Source of the DNA: Betaproteobacteria bacterium Ga0077532
Lineage (GTDB): Bacteria; Pseudomonadota; Gammaproteobacteria; Burkholderiales; Ga0077523
DNA length: 64,000 nt
Assembly (NCBI GenBank): GCA_001464895.1
Contig: LNEE01000062.1
Span: 190,333-254,332, forward strand
Reading direction: 5' to 3'
Each line of letters opens with the position of its first letter. Positions within the stretch are counted from its first letter, which is position 1. The notes under the pieces are model-generated. The model had not been told where the DNA came from. It searched no databases and saw only the letters and a program-made list of their open reading frames with translations. Below are positions 52,412 to 60,553 of this stretch, in pieces. A program made the position numbers and the translations under genes.

Positions 52412-52770
52412 GGCCATGGGCCGCTCCTACAGGGTGATGCCTTATCCACCGACCGCGATCGAAGCGAAGGTGTTGTAGGAGCGGCCCATGGCCGCGAGAG
52501 CGGTGGATGAGGGTGGACACACGACAGTGCCTGCGCACTGTCGTGTGCCTCCGAATCCGAGCGGCTCCGACGCGAGGTGGATGCTAGGAAACGTTTCGAC
52601 CGGAACCATCGCTTTCGCGGGCATGGCCCGCTCCTACAACGGCTCGCCACAGTCACCGCAGGTGGCGCATCCACGACCCCTGTAGGAGGGGCCCATGGCC
52701 CCGAAAGCGATGAATGGGAGGGAACGCTTCACTCGGAACCATCGCTTTCGCGGGCATGGCGCGCTCCTAC
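52412..52770. repeat. Five REP-like elements in both orientations
   Basis: Copies lie at 52412-52430 (minus), 52475-52495 (plus), 52618-52637 (minus), 52682-52701 (plus) and 52751-52770 (minus). Plus means the GTAG head is on the given strand. Opposed neighbours (52412/52475 and 52682/52751) can form hairpins like BIME pairs. Flanks such as ACCATCGCTTTCGCGGGCAT recur before the third and fifth copies. The palindrome cores vary (GGGCCATGCCCG, GGCCCATGGCCG, GGGCCCATGGCCC). Confidence 0.78.
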
Positions 52771-52845
52771 AAAGTCCAACCCACCGCAGAGTGTTTGCAG
52801 GGTCCTCGCCTTGTTGGTACTCGATGCCGCCCCGCCCGATGTCCG

Positions 52846-54114
52846 TCACTCCTCCACCGCCGACCCCCGTTCGCGATTGATCGCCAGCGCCGACACCTCC
52901 GGCGCCGCATTGCCCCACCCGTTGCGGATGTACGTCACGAGCGCCGCGGCGTCGGCGTCACTCAGGATGTGTCCGAACGGTGGCATGCCGTAGGGCCGCG
53001 GGTTCCCCGTCGTCGCGGGTGCGAAGCCACCCATCAGCACGGCGCGGATCGCATTCTTCGCCGACGTCATCGTGACGGCGCGGTTGCCTGCCAGCGCGGG
53101 TGCCGCAACCCCCGCGCCTTCGCCGTCCCGCCCGTGGCAGTCCGCGCAATGGTTGGCGTATAGCTTCTCGCCGAGCGCGAACACGGGGTCCGTCGGTTCG
53201 ATCGCCGGCGATGTCGATGGGACGTCGCGCACCTGCGGCACCGATTGCAGGTACTCGACGACAGCCTGCAGATCGTCGGCCGAATAGTGCTGCGTGCCGC
53301 GGCGGACCACTTCGGCCATCGGGCCCGCCACCGTTGCTCCGGGAGCGACGCCGGTCGCCAGCAGCGCTGCGACGTCCTCTCGCTTCCAATGCGCGACGCC
53401 CCCTTCGCGCGGGTCGCGCAACGACGGCGCGTACCACCCGAGACCCGGCATCGTCCCGCCGGCGAGCGAGGTGCCGCTCACAACGGCGCCCATGGCATTG
53501 CGCTGTGCATGGCAGGCGTCGCAGTGGCCGAGGCCGTGCACGAGGTAGGCACCGCGATTCCACTCGGCGCTGCGCGCGGTGTCGGGGACGAACTCTCCAG
53601 GCGTGAAGTTGAGCGCGCGCCAGGCGGCGATCATCCACGGGCGGTCGTACGGGAAGCGCAGCGCGTGGGGCCGGTTCTTTCGCCTCACCGGCGGCAGGCT
53701 CTGGAAGAAGTCGTACAGCGCGGCGGCGTCGTCGGACGTGATGTGCGTGAAGTTCGTGTACGGAAACGCGGGCGTGAGCGCGCGGCCGTCCTTCGATCGC
53801 CCTTCGTGAAGGGCGCGCCGGAAATCGGTGCGGGTCCATCGGCCGAGACCGGTGTCGGGGTCGGGCGTGAGGTTCGTCGCGTACACGGTTCCGAACGGCG
53901 TGACGATGCCGCGTCCGCCCGCGTAGCGCTCGCCGCCGCGCGCCGTGTGACAGCCCTCGCACTGGCCGACGCGGGCGAGGTACTCCCCCTTCGCGATGCT
54001 CTCAGACGTGGCGGGCGTGGTGATCTCCGGCCGCGATGGTGTTTCGGTTCGGGTGACGACGAGTGCGGCACCGATGGCGATCAATGCGCCGACGATGGCG
54101 ATGCCGCGTCTCAC
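52846..54114 (-). CDS. Trihaem cytochrome c (alcohol/gluconate dehydrogenase subunit-like)
   Basis: 422-residue membrane-anchored protein. An N-terminal anchor (about 4-20, GIAIVGALIAIGAALVV) precedes three cytochrome c domains with haem motifs CEGCH, CDACH and CADCH. VTPFGTVYATNLTPDPDTGLG and FPYTNFTHITSDDAAALYDF are typical of the trihaem subunits of membrane alcohol and gluconate dehydrogenases. No dehydrogenase subunit is nearby. It starts at GTG 54114, overlapping the stop of the dihaem gene (GTGA). Confidence 0.85.
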   Translation of the reverse strand: MRRGIAIVGALIAIGAALVVTRTETPSRPEITTPATSESIAKGEYLARVGQCEGCHTARGGERYAGGRGIVTPFGTVYATNLTPDPDTGLGRWTRTDFRRALHEGRSKDGRALTPAFPYTNFTHITSDDAAALYDFFQSLPPVRRKNRPHALRFPYDRPWMIAAWRALNFTPGEFVPDTARSAEWNRGAYLVHGLGHCDACHAQRNAMGAVVSGTSLAGGTMPGLGWYAPSLRDPREGGVAHWKREDVAALLATGVAPGATVAGPMAEVVRRGTQHYSADDLQAVVEYLQSVPQVRDVPSTSPAIEPTDPVFALGEKLYANHCADCHGRDGEGAGVAAPALAGNRAVTMTSAKNAIRAVLMGGFAPATTGNPRPYGMPPFGHILSDADAAALVTYIRNGWGNAAPEVSALAINRERGSAVEE

Positions 54115-54860
54115 GGCGAGACCCTGTGCGTCTCCGACGCGATGCTGCCGCACGCCATGGGCGGCTTTGCCGAGAACGTTGTCGCAGCCTTGCCGCCGGC
54201 GGGCACCGGCTGCGAGGACAGCCATGCCGAGACGGCCTCGATGTCCCGGGGCGACAGGCGCGACGCGATCGTTGCCATGCAGTCGGGTGAAGTTGCCTTG
54301 CGCAGGCCGTTCTTCCAGCCACCCAGTTGCGCATTGAGGTAGTCGCGGGGGAGGCCGAGCAGACCAGGCACCGCGGGCGCGACGCCGGTGAAGCGCTCGC
54401 CGTGGCACGCAGCGCAAGGCGGGATCTCGCGCGTCGCATCACCATCGATCACGAGCGCACGGCCGCGGGCGAATGTTGCTGCCGTGGTGGTGGGCGCGCG
54501 GGGTGCGGGGTACGGGATCTCCAACATCGCGAAGTGCTCTGCGATCTCGGCGAGATAGGCGTCGTCGAGATGCGCGAGCAGATGCGCCATCGCGACGTGA
54601 CGCCGCCGGCCGTCGCGGAAGTGCAGCAACTGTTGATGGAGATACGCGGCTGGCTTGCCGGCGATGCGCGGATGAAAACCGTCGGGGGCGGCGCGACCCT
54701 CACGGCCATGACAGCCGGTGCAGGCGGCGACGCGCTGGGCGATGGTGTCCGGGAGCGAGCGTTCGGCGTGGGCCGCCGAGACGTTGACGAGGCACGCGGC
54801 GAGGATCGCGATCAGCGCGGTGCAGGCGGACGGGAATCGAAACGAACGGAGGCGGCGCAT
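54111..54860 (-). CDS. Dihaem cytochrome c4-like protein
   Basis: 249-residue exported protein with a signal peptide (about 1-32, ending SAAHA-ER) and two haem motifs, CTGCHGREG and CAACHGERF. The blocks HPRIAGKPAAYLHQQLLHFRDG and VPGLLGLPRDYLNAQLGGWKNG are typical of cytochrome c4. It would shuttle electrons to a terminal oxidase or to the trihaem protein, to which it is translationally coupled. No Shine-Dalgarno sequence is clear before ATG 54860. Confidence 0.82.
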   Translation of the reverse strand: MRRLRSFRFPSACTALIAILAACLVNVSAAHAERSLPDTIAQRVAACTGCHGREGRAAPDGFHPRIAGKPAAYLHQQLLHFRDGRRRHVAMAHLLAHLDDAYLAEIAEHFAMLEIPYPAPRAPTTTAATFARGRALVIDGDATREIPPCAACHGERFTGVAPAVPGLLGLPRDYLNAQLGGWKNGLRKATSPDCMATIASRLSPRDIEAVSAWLSSQPVPAGGKAATTFSAKPPMACGSIASETHRVSP

Positions 54861-54900
54861 CAAAAGAACAGAGGCGACGTTGCCGTCGCCTCGACGAGAT

Positions 54901-55079
54901 GGGTGCCCCCCGAAAATGCCGTCGGGTCGAGTTTCTCGAACCTGAGCTCGAGAGTGGTCGCGCGCCGAGCGCCGCAGGTGCATCCGACATGGGATGCTCA
55001 CAAAAGCGCTATCGAGGTGCACAACCGGGGGTGCGAAATGGTTCGGAGAATTACGACCCGTCGAACACCACAGGGAGCG
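54901..55079 (-). ncRNA. ssrS: 6S RNA
   Basis: About 180 bases between zapA and the cytochrome gene match 6S RNA in position and sequence. The 5' part on the minus strand reads TCCCTGTGGTGTTCGACGG (E. coli TCTCTGAGATGTTCG), the middle has GTGAGCAT, and the 3' part reads GACGGCATTTTCGGGGG (E. coli GGCGGCATCTCGGAG). The two ends can pair into the closing stem. 6S RNA binds sigma-70 RNA polymerase. The position immediately downstream of zapA is the rule in many proteobacteria. End points are approximate. Confidence 0.8.
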
Positions 55080-55118
55080 AAGACTGCAACATGCTTAACG
55101 ACAACGATCGGACCAACC

Positions 55119-55430
55119 TCAGAACAATTTGTCCTGCGCCGAGAGCGCGGAGTCGATCGTCGTCTGCATCTCGTGGATTCTACGCTTCAGACCTCCCAGA
55201 TCGAAGCCCCCGGGGACTTGCAGCTTGAGAAGTTCGTGCGCGATGTTGAGAGCGGCCATGATCGCGATCCGCTCCGTGCCCACCAGTTTTCCGGCGTCGC
55301 GGATGTCGCGCATCTTCAGATCGAGGTAGTCGACGGCCCGGAGGAGATCCGCGCGTTCCTCGTCGGTGCAGGTGACCCGGAACTCCCGGCCCATGATCGT
55401 GACGTCGAGCGCCTTGGCTTCCTGACTCAT
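55119..55430 (-). CDS. zapA: Cell division protein ZapA
   Basis: 103-residue FtsZ-bundling protein. The N terminus has LDVTIMGREFRVTC and the central signature RIAIMAALNIAHELLKL; a C-terminal coiled coil follows (LKRRIHEMQTTIDSAL). Length matches the family. It stands between the zapB-like gene and 6S RNA. Confidence 0.93.
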   Translation of the reverse strand: MSQEAKALDVTIMGREFRVTCTDEERADLLRAVDYLDLKMRDIRDAGKLVGTERIAIMAALNIAHELLKLQVPGGFDLGGLKRRIHEMQTTIDSALSAQDKLF

Positions 55431-55503
55431 CGGCGGGTCCTGGAGGGTCTGTTCCTGGAGGAGGGAATCCGGACGGGGCGAATTCGTGCGGCGCGGGGCA
55501 CTG

Positions 55504-55701
55504 TCAGCCGTCCTCGGGGATACGTTCCAGCAGTGACGCTAGGCGATCCCGGGCGGCATCGACCTTTTCGCGCAACTGGCGGTTCTCGGTCTGGGCCGTG
55601 GCCACCTGTTGCCGCAGGTCACCGTTCTCGGTGCGCAGTCGCTCCGTGAGCGACACGAGCAGTCCGATACGTTCCTCGAGGGCTTTCAGCTCAGCATCCA
55701 T
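55504..55701 (-). CDS. ZapB-like coiled-coil protein
   Basis: 65-residue all-helical coiled-coil protein (MDAELKALEERIGLLVSL... ending LLERIPEDG) of the small family that sits next to zapA in beta- and gammaproteobacteria, proposed as cell-division protein ZapB-like. Leucines recur with heptad spacing through the whole chain. A promoter -10 ends only 6 bases before the ATG, so the transcript may be leaderless. Too small to support more than this from sequence. Confidence 0.8.
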   Translation of the reverse strand: MDAELKALEERIGLLVSLTERLRTENGDLRQQVATAQTENRQLREKVDAARDRLASLLERIPEDG

Positions 55702-55707
55702 CCGGCC

Positions 55708-55737
55708 AATATACTGAGGGAAATCCTGTGTGGTCAA
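55708..55737 (-). promoter_or_regulatory. Sigma-70 type promoter of zapB-like/zapA/ssrS
   Basis: On the minus strand, TTGACC (55737-55732), an 18-base spacer and TATATT (55713-55708). The expected transcription start falls on or next to the A of the ATG at 55701. Confidence 0.65.
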
Positions 55738-55885
55738 CGTGTAACGCATCACTCTGAAGGCAGTTCGTGATGGCGTTTTGCGTGAGCAGCGGTGCTGTGT
55801 GCTGCCATGTTGTCGCAGGCGCTCCGCCCCGCGGCGCATTGCCTGCGGGCCATTCAGGGGTTCCCTCGATATACTCCGGCCGTGC

Positions 55886-56104
55886 CTCAGGTGCCCCGCG
55901 GGACGTCGTCCCCGGGGTTCAACGGGAAACAGGTGCGCGCGCATCCCCTGCCGCAAACCCTGTACTGCCCCCGCAACGGTGAGCGAGGAGGGACGCATCA
56001 CGACGCCACTGTCGGCGCGTCGTCGGACGATCGGAATGATCGACCGGCGGCACCGATGGGAAGGCGATGCGTCTGGTCTCGCGAGTCCGGATACCGGCCT
56101 GACA
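55886..56104 (+). promoter_or_regulatory. Cobalamin riboswitch
   Basis: Class I cobalamin riboswitch upstream of the TonB-dependent receptor gene. Conserved pieces in order are AGGTGCCCCGC, AACGGGAAACAGGTG, the B12 box CTGTACTGCCCCCGCAACGG and, at the end, GAGTCCGGATACCGGCC. A -10-like TATACT at 55870-55875 would start transcription just before it. With ample cobalamin the fold should lower expression of the receptor, probably by hiding the ribosome site; no terminator hairpin was picked out. Confidence 0.9.
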
Positions 56105-56271
56105 GTCGCCTCTGGGTGAAGAGGTGCGGCGCATCGACCGGCGAAGTCCGCGGGGTGGCGGCGATCCGGATGGGTCCGTGCGCGCATCCATCCCTTTCCA
56201 TTTCTCCCCGGTTCTCCTCGCCGCAAGCACGGGCGCACGGTGGGGGCGTCCTTCACGATCCGGGGGGACGC

Positions 56272-58266
56272 ATGCGAAGCAGTTCGTTGAGAGGGTGGTT
56301 GGCCGCCACCGCGGGGATGGCGCTGATGCCATCGACAGGCACGGCGCAGGAGGTCATGGCGGGCATCACCGCGCCGCATGTCGTCGTCACCGCGAGTCGC
56401 TTCGAGCAGCGGCCGGAGCGTCTGCCCATCGGCATGACCGTGATCGGCGAGCGCGAGATCCTGGAGGCCCGCGGGGCGACGCTGCCCGACGTGCTCGAGC
56501 GCCAGCCCGGCTTCTTCGTCCGCGACAACAATGGCGGTCCGAACCGCCAGATCGATCTGCGCGGCTTCGGCGTCACCGGCGACCAGAACACGCTGATCCT
56601 CCTGAACGGCCAGCGCATCAGCGAGAACGAACTGTCGGCGGCGGACCTCTCGTCGATCCCGCTCGCGGGCATCGAGCGCATCGAGATCCTGCGCGGATCG
56701 GGCGCGGTCCTCTACGGCGGTGGCGCCACCGGCGGCACGATCAACATCATCACGCGGGCAGCTGCCCCGGGGACGGAGGAGGTGCGCGTGACCGGCACCG
56801 CCGGCAGCTTCGGCACGGCCGGGCTCGCGGTGGACGCGCGCAAGGGCGGCGAGACGTTCGGCATCGCCGTGCATGCGGACCATCGCCAGAGCGACAACTA
56901 TCGACGCGAGAACGACCTCCGGCAGCAGAGCGTCGGCGGCGAACTGTCGTGGCGCATGCCCACGGGCCGCGTCTTCCTGCGCTTCTCGGCCGGGCAGCAG
57001 GATCTCCGCCTGCCGGGGTCGCTGCCCGAATCCCGCGCTGCCATCGACCCGCGCGCCGCGACCCGCTTCGGCGAATGGAGCGGTCTCGACTCCTCCCGCG
57101 TGTCGCTCGGCACCGTCCAGTCCATCGCGGGTGCCGAGGTCGCCTTCGATCTCGCGCACCGCGAGCGCAAATCGCGCAGCTTCCAGCTGGGCGGCTTCAA
57201 CGACCTGATCGGCCGCGTCACGAGCGCGTCACCCCGCGTGCGCCTGCCTTTCCAGGCGTTCGGCGCCACCCATTCGCTCGTGGTCGGCGCCGACTGGGAC
57301 GACTGGGACTACAGCAACGCCTTCGACTCGCCCTTCTTCGCCTCCACCGCCACGGCGAGCCAGGGCAATCTCGCCGGCTACCTGCAGCACACCGTGCAGT
57401 TCCCGTCGGGCTTCGGGATCACGGTGGGCGGGCGGCAGCACCGCGTCGTCAACCAGGTCCGCGAGGGCGGCATCCTCGACCAGACGCGCGATCTCGGCGC
57501 CTACGAACTCGCGCTGCGCCAGGAACTGCCCGGCGGCCTCAGTGCGTTCGTGCGCCTCGCCCAGAGCTTCCGCGTGGCGACCGTCGACGAGAACCGCTTC
57601 CTCCCGGCGCTGCTCGAGCCACAGAAATCGAAGGACCGCGAGATCGGTCTGCAGGGTGCCGTCGGGTCGGCCTGGTGGCGGGCCAGCGTGTTCCAGTCGA
57701 ACATCTCGAACGAGATCACGTTCATCCCCGGCAATCTGGAGGCCTCGGGGTTCGGCACCAACGCCAACCTCCCGCCGACGCGCCGTCAGGGAGTCGAGCT
57801 GTCCGCGAGCGCGCCCGTGGGCGAGCGCGTCGTCGTCACGGGTAGCTATGGCTACACCGACGCCACGGTGCGCGAGGGCGTCTTCCAGGGCATCGACATC
57901 TCGGGCAGGCGCGTGCCGCTGGTGCCGCGGCATTCCGCCACGGGCAGCGTGGCGTGGCAGGTCGACGAACGCCTGCGGCTGCGTGGGTCGGTCCGCCACT
58001 TCGGCGAGCAGCCCTACGACAACGACCAGGCGAACGCCTTCGGCCGCTTCATGCCCGCGTACACCGTGGTCGACTTCGCCGGCGGCTACGAGATCGGCGC
58101 GTGGCGCTTCACCGGCAGCGTGCTGAACGTGCTCGACAAGCGCTACTCGACGTGGGGCATCGTGCGCATCGACAGCACGACGCGCGCATACGATCCGGAC
58201 GCGCGCATCTACCCGGCGCCCGGGCGCACCTTCCTCGTGACCGCCGAGTACCGCTTCGGCCGCTGA
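56272..58266 (+). CDS. TonB-dependent receptor, BtuB-like
   Basis: 664-residue outer-membrane receptor. A signal peptide (about 1-26) and a TonB-box-like stretch HVVVTASRFEQ precede the plug domain (about 45-160; LPDVLERQPGFFVRDNNGG, IERIEILRGSGAVLYGGGA). A 22-stranded barrel follows and ends in the aromatic residue pattern VTAEYRFGR. The cobalamin riboswitch in its leader argues for vitamin B12 or another corrinoid as ligand. GGGGGGACGC precedes ATG 56272. Confidence 0.88.
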   Translation: MRSSSLRGWLAATAGMALMPSTGTAQEVMAGITAPHVVVTASRFEQRPERLPIGMTVIGEREILEARGATLPDVLERQPGFFVRDNNGGPNRQIDLRGFGVTGDQNTLILLNGQRISENELSAADLSSIPLAGIERIEILRGSGAVLYGGGATGGTINIITRAAAPGTEEVRVTGTAGSFGTAGLAVDARKGGETFGIAVHADHRQSDNYRRENDLRQQSVGGELSWRMPTGRVFLRFSAGQQDLRLPGSLPESRAAIDPRAATRFGEWSGLDSSRVSLGTVQSIAGAEVAFDLAHRERKSRSFQLGGFNDLIGRVTSASPRVRLPFQAFGATHSLVVGADWDDWDYSNAFDSPFFASTATASQGNLAGYLQHTVQFPSGFGITVGGRQHRVVNQVREGGILDQTRDLGAYELALRQELPGGLSAFVRLAQSFRVATVDENRFLPALLEPQKSKDREIGLQGAVGSAWWRASVFQSNISNEITFIPGNLEASGFGTNANLPPTRRQGVELSASAPVGERVVVTGSYGYTDATVREGVFQGIDISGRRVPLVPRHSATGSVAWQVDERLRLRGSVRHFGEQPYDNDQANAFGRFMPAYTVVDFAGGYEIGAWRFTGSVLNVLDKRYSTWGIVRIDSTTRAYDPDARIYPAPGRTFLVTAEYRFGR

Positions 58267-58318
58267 GGCCCGGCCCGCGCGCTCCCCGGGCCGGAGCGCT
58301 TCTGCTATCGTCGGCCCG

Positions 58319-60082
58319 ATGGTCCTTTCGAGTTCCCAGCTCTACTTCCGCCTGCTGCGCTACGTGCGTCCGTACTGGCGCGTGTTCGCGGCGTCGATCT
58401 TCGGCACGACGATCGGGGCCCTGACGGAGCCCGCGCTTCCGGCCCTCATGAAGCCCCTGCTCGACGGCACGTTCGTCGACAAGGATCCGTGGCTGATGAT
58501 GTGGATGCCGGTGCTGCTCGTCGGGCTCTTCCTGCTGCGCGGCGCCGCAGGCTTCGTCGAGAGCTTCTGCTCCAACTGGGTCGCGACGCGCGTCGTGCTC
58601 GATCTTCGCGAGGCGATGTTCCGCAAGTTCATGGTGCTGCCCGTCGACTTCTACGACGAGCAGGTGAGCGGCAACCTCGTCTCCAAGGTCACGTTCGACG
58701 TCACGCAGGTGACGGCCGCCGCGACCTCCACGGTCACCATCTCGCTGAAGGACAGCATCACCATCCTCGGCCTGCTCGGCTGGCTGTTCTACCTCAACTG
58801 GAAACTGACCCTCGTCACGCTCGTGGTGGTGCCCGTCATCACGCTGGTGGTGCGCGTCATCAGCCGCCGGCTGCGGCGCGTCGGGCGCGAAGTGCAGGAA
58901 GCCATGGGCGAGACGACCCAGGTGCTGCAGGAAGGCATCGACTGCCAGAAGGTGGTGAAGATCTTCGGCGGCGCCGACTACGAGACCGGCCGCTTCCACG
59001 ATGCCGCCGACCGCGTGCGCCGCTTCACCATGAAGTACGCCGCGGCGGCCGCCGCCAATACGTCGATCGTCCAGCTCATCGCGGCGATTGCGCTCGCGCT
59101 CATCATCACCGTGGTGGCGCGGCAGTCGGCGGCGAACGAGACCACCGTGGGTGGCTTCGTGTCGTTCGTCACCGCGATGCTGATGCTGCTCCAGCCCGTG
59201 AAGCGGCTCACCGGCGTGAACGAGCAATTGCAGAAGGGCCTGGCCGCCGCCGAGAGCATCTTCGCGCTGCTCGATCGCGAGCCCGAGCCCGACCGGGGGA
59301 CGCAGACCCTGCCTCGCGCCCGCGGAGAACTCGTCCTGGAAGGCGTCACGATGCAGTACGCGCGCGCCGACCGGCCCGCGCTCGACGACGTCTCGCTCAC
59401 CATCCGCGCCGGCGAGACCATCGCGCTCGTCGGCCCCTCCGGCGGCGGCAAGACGACGTTGGCGAATCTTGTGCCGCGGTTCTATCAGCCGACGGGCGGA
59501 CGCATCCTGCTCGACGGCCACGACCTCCGCAACCTCACGCTCGGGAGCCTGCGGGCGAACATCGCACTGGTGTCGCAGGATGTGGCGCTGTTCAACGACA
59601 CCGTGGCGGCGAACATCGCGTACGGCGCGCGGGCCGATGCGACGTTGGAACAGATCGAGGCTGCCGCGGACGCCGCCCACGCGCTGGGCTTCATCCGCGA
59701 GATGCCGCAGGGGTTGCAGACCGTCGTCGGCGAGAAGGGGGTGAGGCTCTCCGGAGGCCAGCGTCAGCGGATCGCGATCGCCCGCACGCTCCTGAAGGAC
59801 GCCCCGATCCTCATCCTCGACGAGGCGACGTCCGCGCTCGATTCGGAATCCGAGCGGCAGGTGCAGGCCGCGCTCGAACGGTTGATGCAGGGAAGGACCA
59901 CGCTGGTCATCGCGCACCGCCTGTCGACCATCGAGAAGGCCGACCGCATCGTGGTGCTGGAGCGAGGCCGCATCGCGGAGGCGGGCACGCATGCGGAGTT
60001 GATCGCGCGCGATGGTCTCTACGCACGGCTGCACCGGATCCAGTTCGCCCGGCCCGCCGCAGCGGAGACCGCAGCGGGCTGA
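58319..60082 (+). CDS. msbA: Lipid A export ATP-binding/permease protein MsbA
   Basis: 587-residue half-size ABC exporter that flips lipid A-core across the inner membrane. Six membrane segments (about 20-320) precede the ATPase domain with Walker A GPSGGGKTT, signature LSGGQRQRIAIART and Walker B ILILDEATSALD, plus the H-loop LVIAHRLST. DFYDEQVSGNLVSKVTFDV is a good MsbA marker. Length is that of E. coli MsbA (582). It has its own 52-base spacer after the receptor gene. Confidence 0.92.
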   Translation: MVLSSSQLYFRLLRYVRPYWRVFAASIFGTTIGALTEPALPALMKPLLDGTFVDKDPWLMMWMPVLLVGLFLLRGAAGFVESFCSNWVATRVVLDLREAMFRKFMVLPVDFYDEQVSGNLVSKVTFDVTQVTAAATSTVTISLKDSITILGLLGWLFYLNWKLTLVTLVVVPVITLVVRVISRRLRRVGREVQEAMGETTQVLQEGIDCQKVVKIFGGADYETGRFHDAADRVRRFTMKYAAAAAANTSIVQLIAAIALALIITVVARQSAANETTVGGFVSFVTAMLMLLQPVKRLTGVNEQLQKGLAAAESIFALLDREPEPDRGTQTLPRARGELVLEGVTMQYARADRPALDDVSLTIRAGETIALVGPSGGGKTTLANLVPRFYQPTGGRILLDGHDLRNLTLGSLRANIALVSQDVALFNDTVAANIAYGARADATLEQIEAAADAAHALGFIREMPQGLQTVVGEKGVRLSGGQRQRIAIARTLLKDAPILILDEATSALDSESERQVQAALERLMQGRTTLVIAHRLSTIEKADRIVVLERGRIAEAGTHAELIARDGLYARLHRIQFARPAAAETAAG

Positions 60083-60125
60083 CATCGGCCTCCCGCCGCG
60101 GTCGGTCGCAGCCGCCGATCGACGA

Positions 60126-60458
60126 TCAATCGTCGTGGTCGCGGTGCTTGTTCCAGCCTTTCTTCTTGCCGCGGCGATGTCCGGGCGGCCCGCCGTGGTG
60201 GTCCTTCACCACCACCCGTTCCCTCACGACGACACGTTCCCTGGGTGCCCCGTCGGAGCCGACCGCCGCCCCCAGGCCGCCGCCGAGTGCGCCGCCGATG
60301 GCGGCCCCGGCCGTGCCGCCCACCTTGGAACCGACCGCGGCACCCACGCCGCCTCCAACGGCGCCACCGATTACGGCACCCTTGTCCACATCTCCCGCGA
60401 ACGCGGCGCCGGACAACAGCAGTGCGGCGAGGGTGGTGAGCATTCGAGTCTTGCGCAT
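60126..60458 (-). CDS. Exported glycine-zipper protein
   Basis: 110 residues. A signal peptide (MRKTRMLTTLAALLLSGAAFA) leads into a glycine-zipper region (about 26-70: GAVIGGAVGGGVGAAVG, GGALGGGLGAAVG), the pattern of small envelope proteins of the 17-kDa antigen type. A basic, histidine-rich tail (KDHHGGPPGHRRGKKKGW...) follows and could bind metal or polyphosphate. ATG 60458 has GAGG upstream; ATG 60470 is an alternative. Function unknown. Confidence 0.75.
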   Translation of the reverse strand: MRKTRMLTTLAALLLSGAAFAGDVDKGAVIGGAVGGGVGAAVGSKVGGTAGAAIGGALGGGLGAAVGSDGAPRERVVVRERVVVKDHHGGPPGHRRGKKKGWNKHRDHDD

Positions 60459-60553
60459 GTCTGACCTCATGAAACGTTTTCGTGGAGCCAGCCTGTGGAG
60501 CAAGACCCGAACCGGCCCGCCCTGTCCGGCGCCATCCGGGCAGGGCCAACCGA

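Noticed and set aside
58109..60085. 658-codon minus-strand ORF opposite msbA
   Set aside because: Antisense shadow of msbA with charge-rich composition.
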